From the NCBI GenBank assembly GCA_024696355.1, contig JAILGV010000070.1, positions 1 through 40,204 on the forward strand: a DNA stretch of 40,204 bases. The letters are read 5' to 3'. This DNA comes from Solobacterium sp. GTDB taxonomy: Bacteria > Bacillota_I > Bacilli_A > Erysipelotrichales > Erysipelotrichaceae. A model generated the notes under the pieces. That model ran no database searches and had not been told where the DNA came from. It was given only the letters and a program-made list of their open reading frames with translations. Below, one piece after another: positions 40,071-40,204 of the stretch. Position 1 is the first letter of the stretch; every line of letters begins with the position of its first letter. The position numbers were made by a program, and so were the translations under genes.

Positions 40071-40204
40071 AAACATAGAAAAATCTTCTCTGAATCTTTG
40101 AATTTCTTTGAATTCATATTTTTATAAACGGAAGCAGTTGTGTTGTATTGTTATATAAGACATGCTGCATTTATCAAAGCAGCCGATGCTGAAACTCCCG
40201 TTTT

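Noticed and set aside
1-40204. CRISPR arrays, insertion sequences, prophage or attachment sites
   Set aside because: No regularly spaced repeats, transposase, integrase or terminal inverted repeats were seen; gene content and orientation look like ordinary chromosome.

Overview
The window looks like chromosomal DNA of an anaerobic, probably gut-associated Firmicute with about 50% GC. The evidence is a tRNA-Trp-type T-box leader before trpS, FloA/NfeD, CsoR/CopA with Gram-positive CsoR operators, a YesM/YesN two-component pair, cre-like (CcpA) sites and GPH/Mgl sugar transport. Erysipelotrichia or a related class would fit, but nothing seen here fixes the family. There are no phage genes, transposases, CRISPR arrays or rRNA genes.

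Layout. 1-550: a decayed hydrolase fragment at the left edge and tRNA-Lys(CTT). 680-4840: housekeeping genes apeB (M18 aminopeptidase), a T-box leader plus trpS, and gdhA, each with its own signals. 4836-5300: a small membrane protein and tRNA-Gln(TTG). 5345-8970 (minus): a membrane-microdomain region with two SPFH systems, nfeD-floA-small protein-nrdI and stomatin-like gene-small protein. 8998-15958: a PucR-type regulator divergent from a GH31 glycosidase, followed by a GPH sugar symporter and a convergent type-B carboxylesterase. 16010-23586 (minus): an operon of an old-yellow-enzyme-type Fe-S flavoprotein, two tandem hypB genes, a 929-residue Fe-S/FAD oxidoreductase, hypA and degV, with no hydrogenase gene in view. 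23611-26815 (minus): csoR-copA under two CsoR operators. 26843-27808: an orphan promoter/operator/terminator unit, a DIP1984-like gene and an unassigned structured RNA. 27889-30526: proB-proA plus a small unknown gene. 30499-40070 (minus): the mglBAC galactose-type ABC transporter, then a sensory cassette of a small membrane protein, a YesN-type regulator, a YesM-type kinase, a membrane-anchored sugar-binding-like protein and a second MglB-like lipoprotein.

Most notable points: (1) copA ends in two CopZ-like domains, and the last is preceded in frame by a good Shine-Dalgarno plus ATG, so the gene may also make a free 70-residue copper chaperone. (2) Nickel-chaperone genes are coupled to two multi-cofactor flavoproteins with no nickel enzyme present. 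(3) Two small proteins are each locked to an SPFH protein gene. (4) Two extracytoplasmic sugar-binding-like proteins are coupled to the YesM/YesN pair beside mglBAC. (5) Two intergenic transcription units lack a convincing ORF: an orphan promoter with a palindromic operator-like site, and a structured RNA with its own terminator before proBA.

All calls come from reading the sequence and the translated proteins; no database search was run. Positions of short sites may be off by a base.
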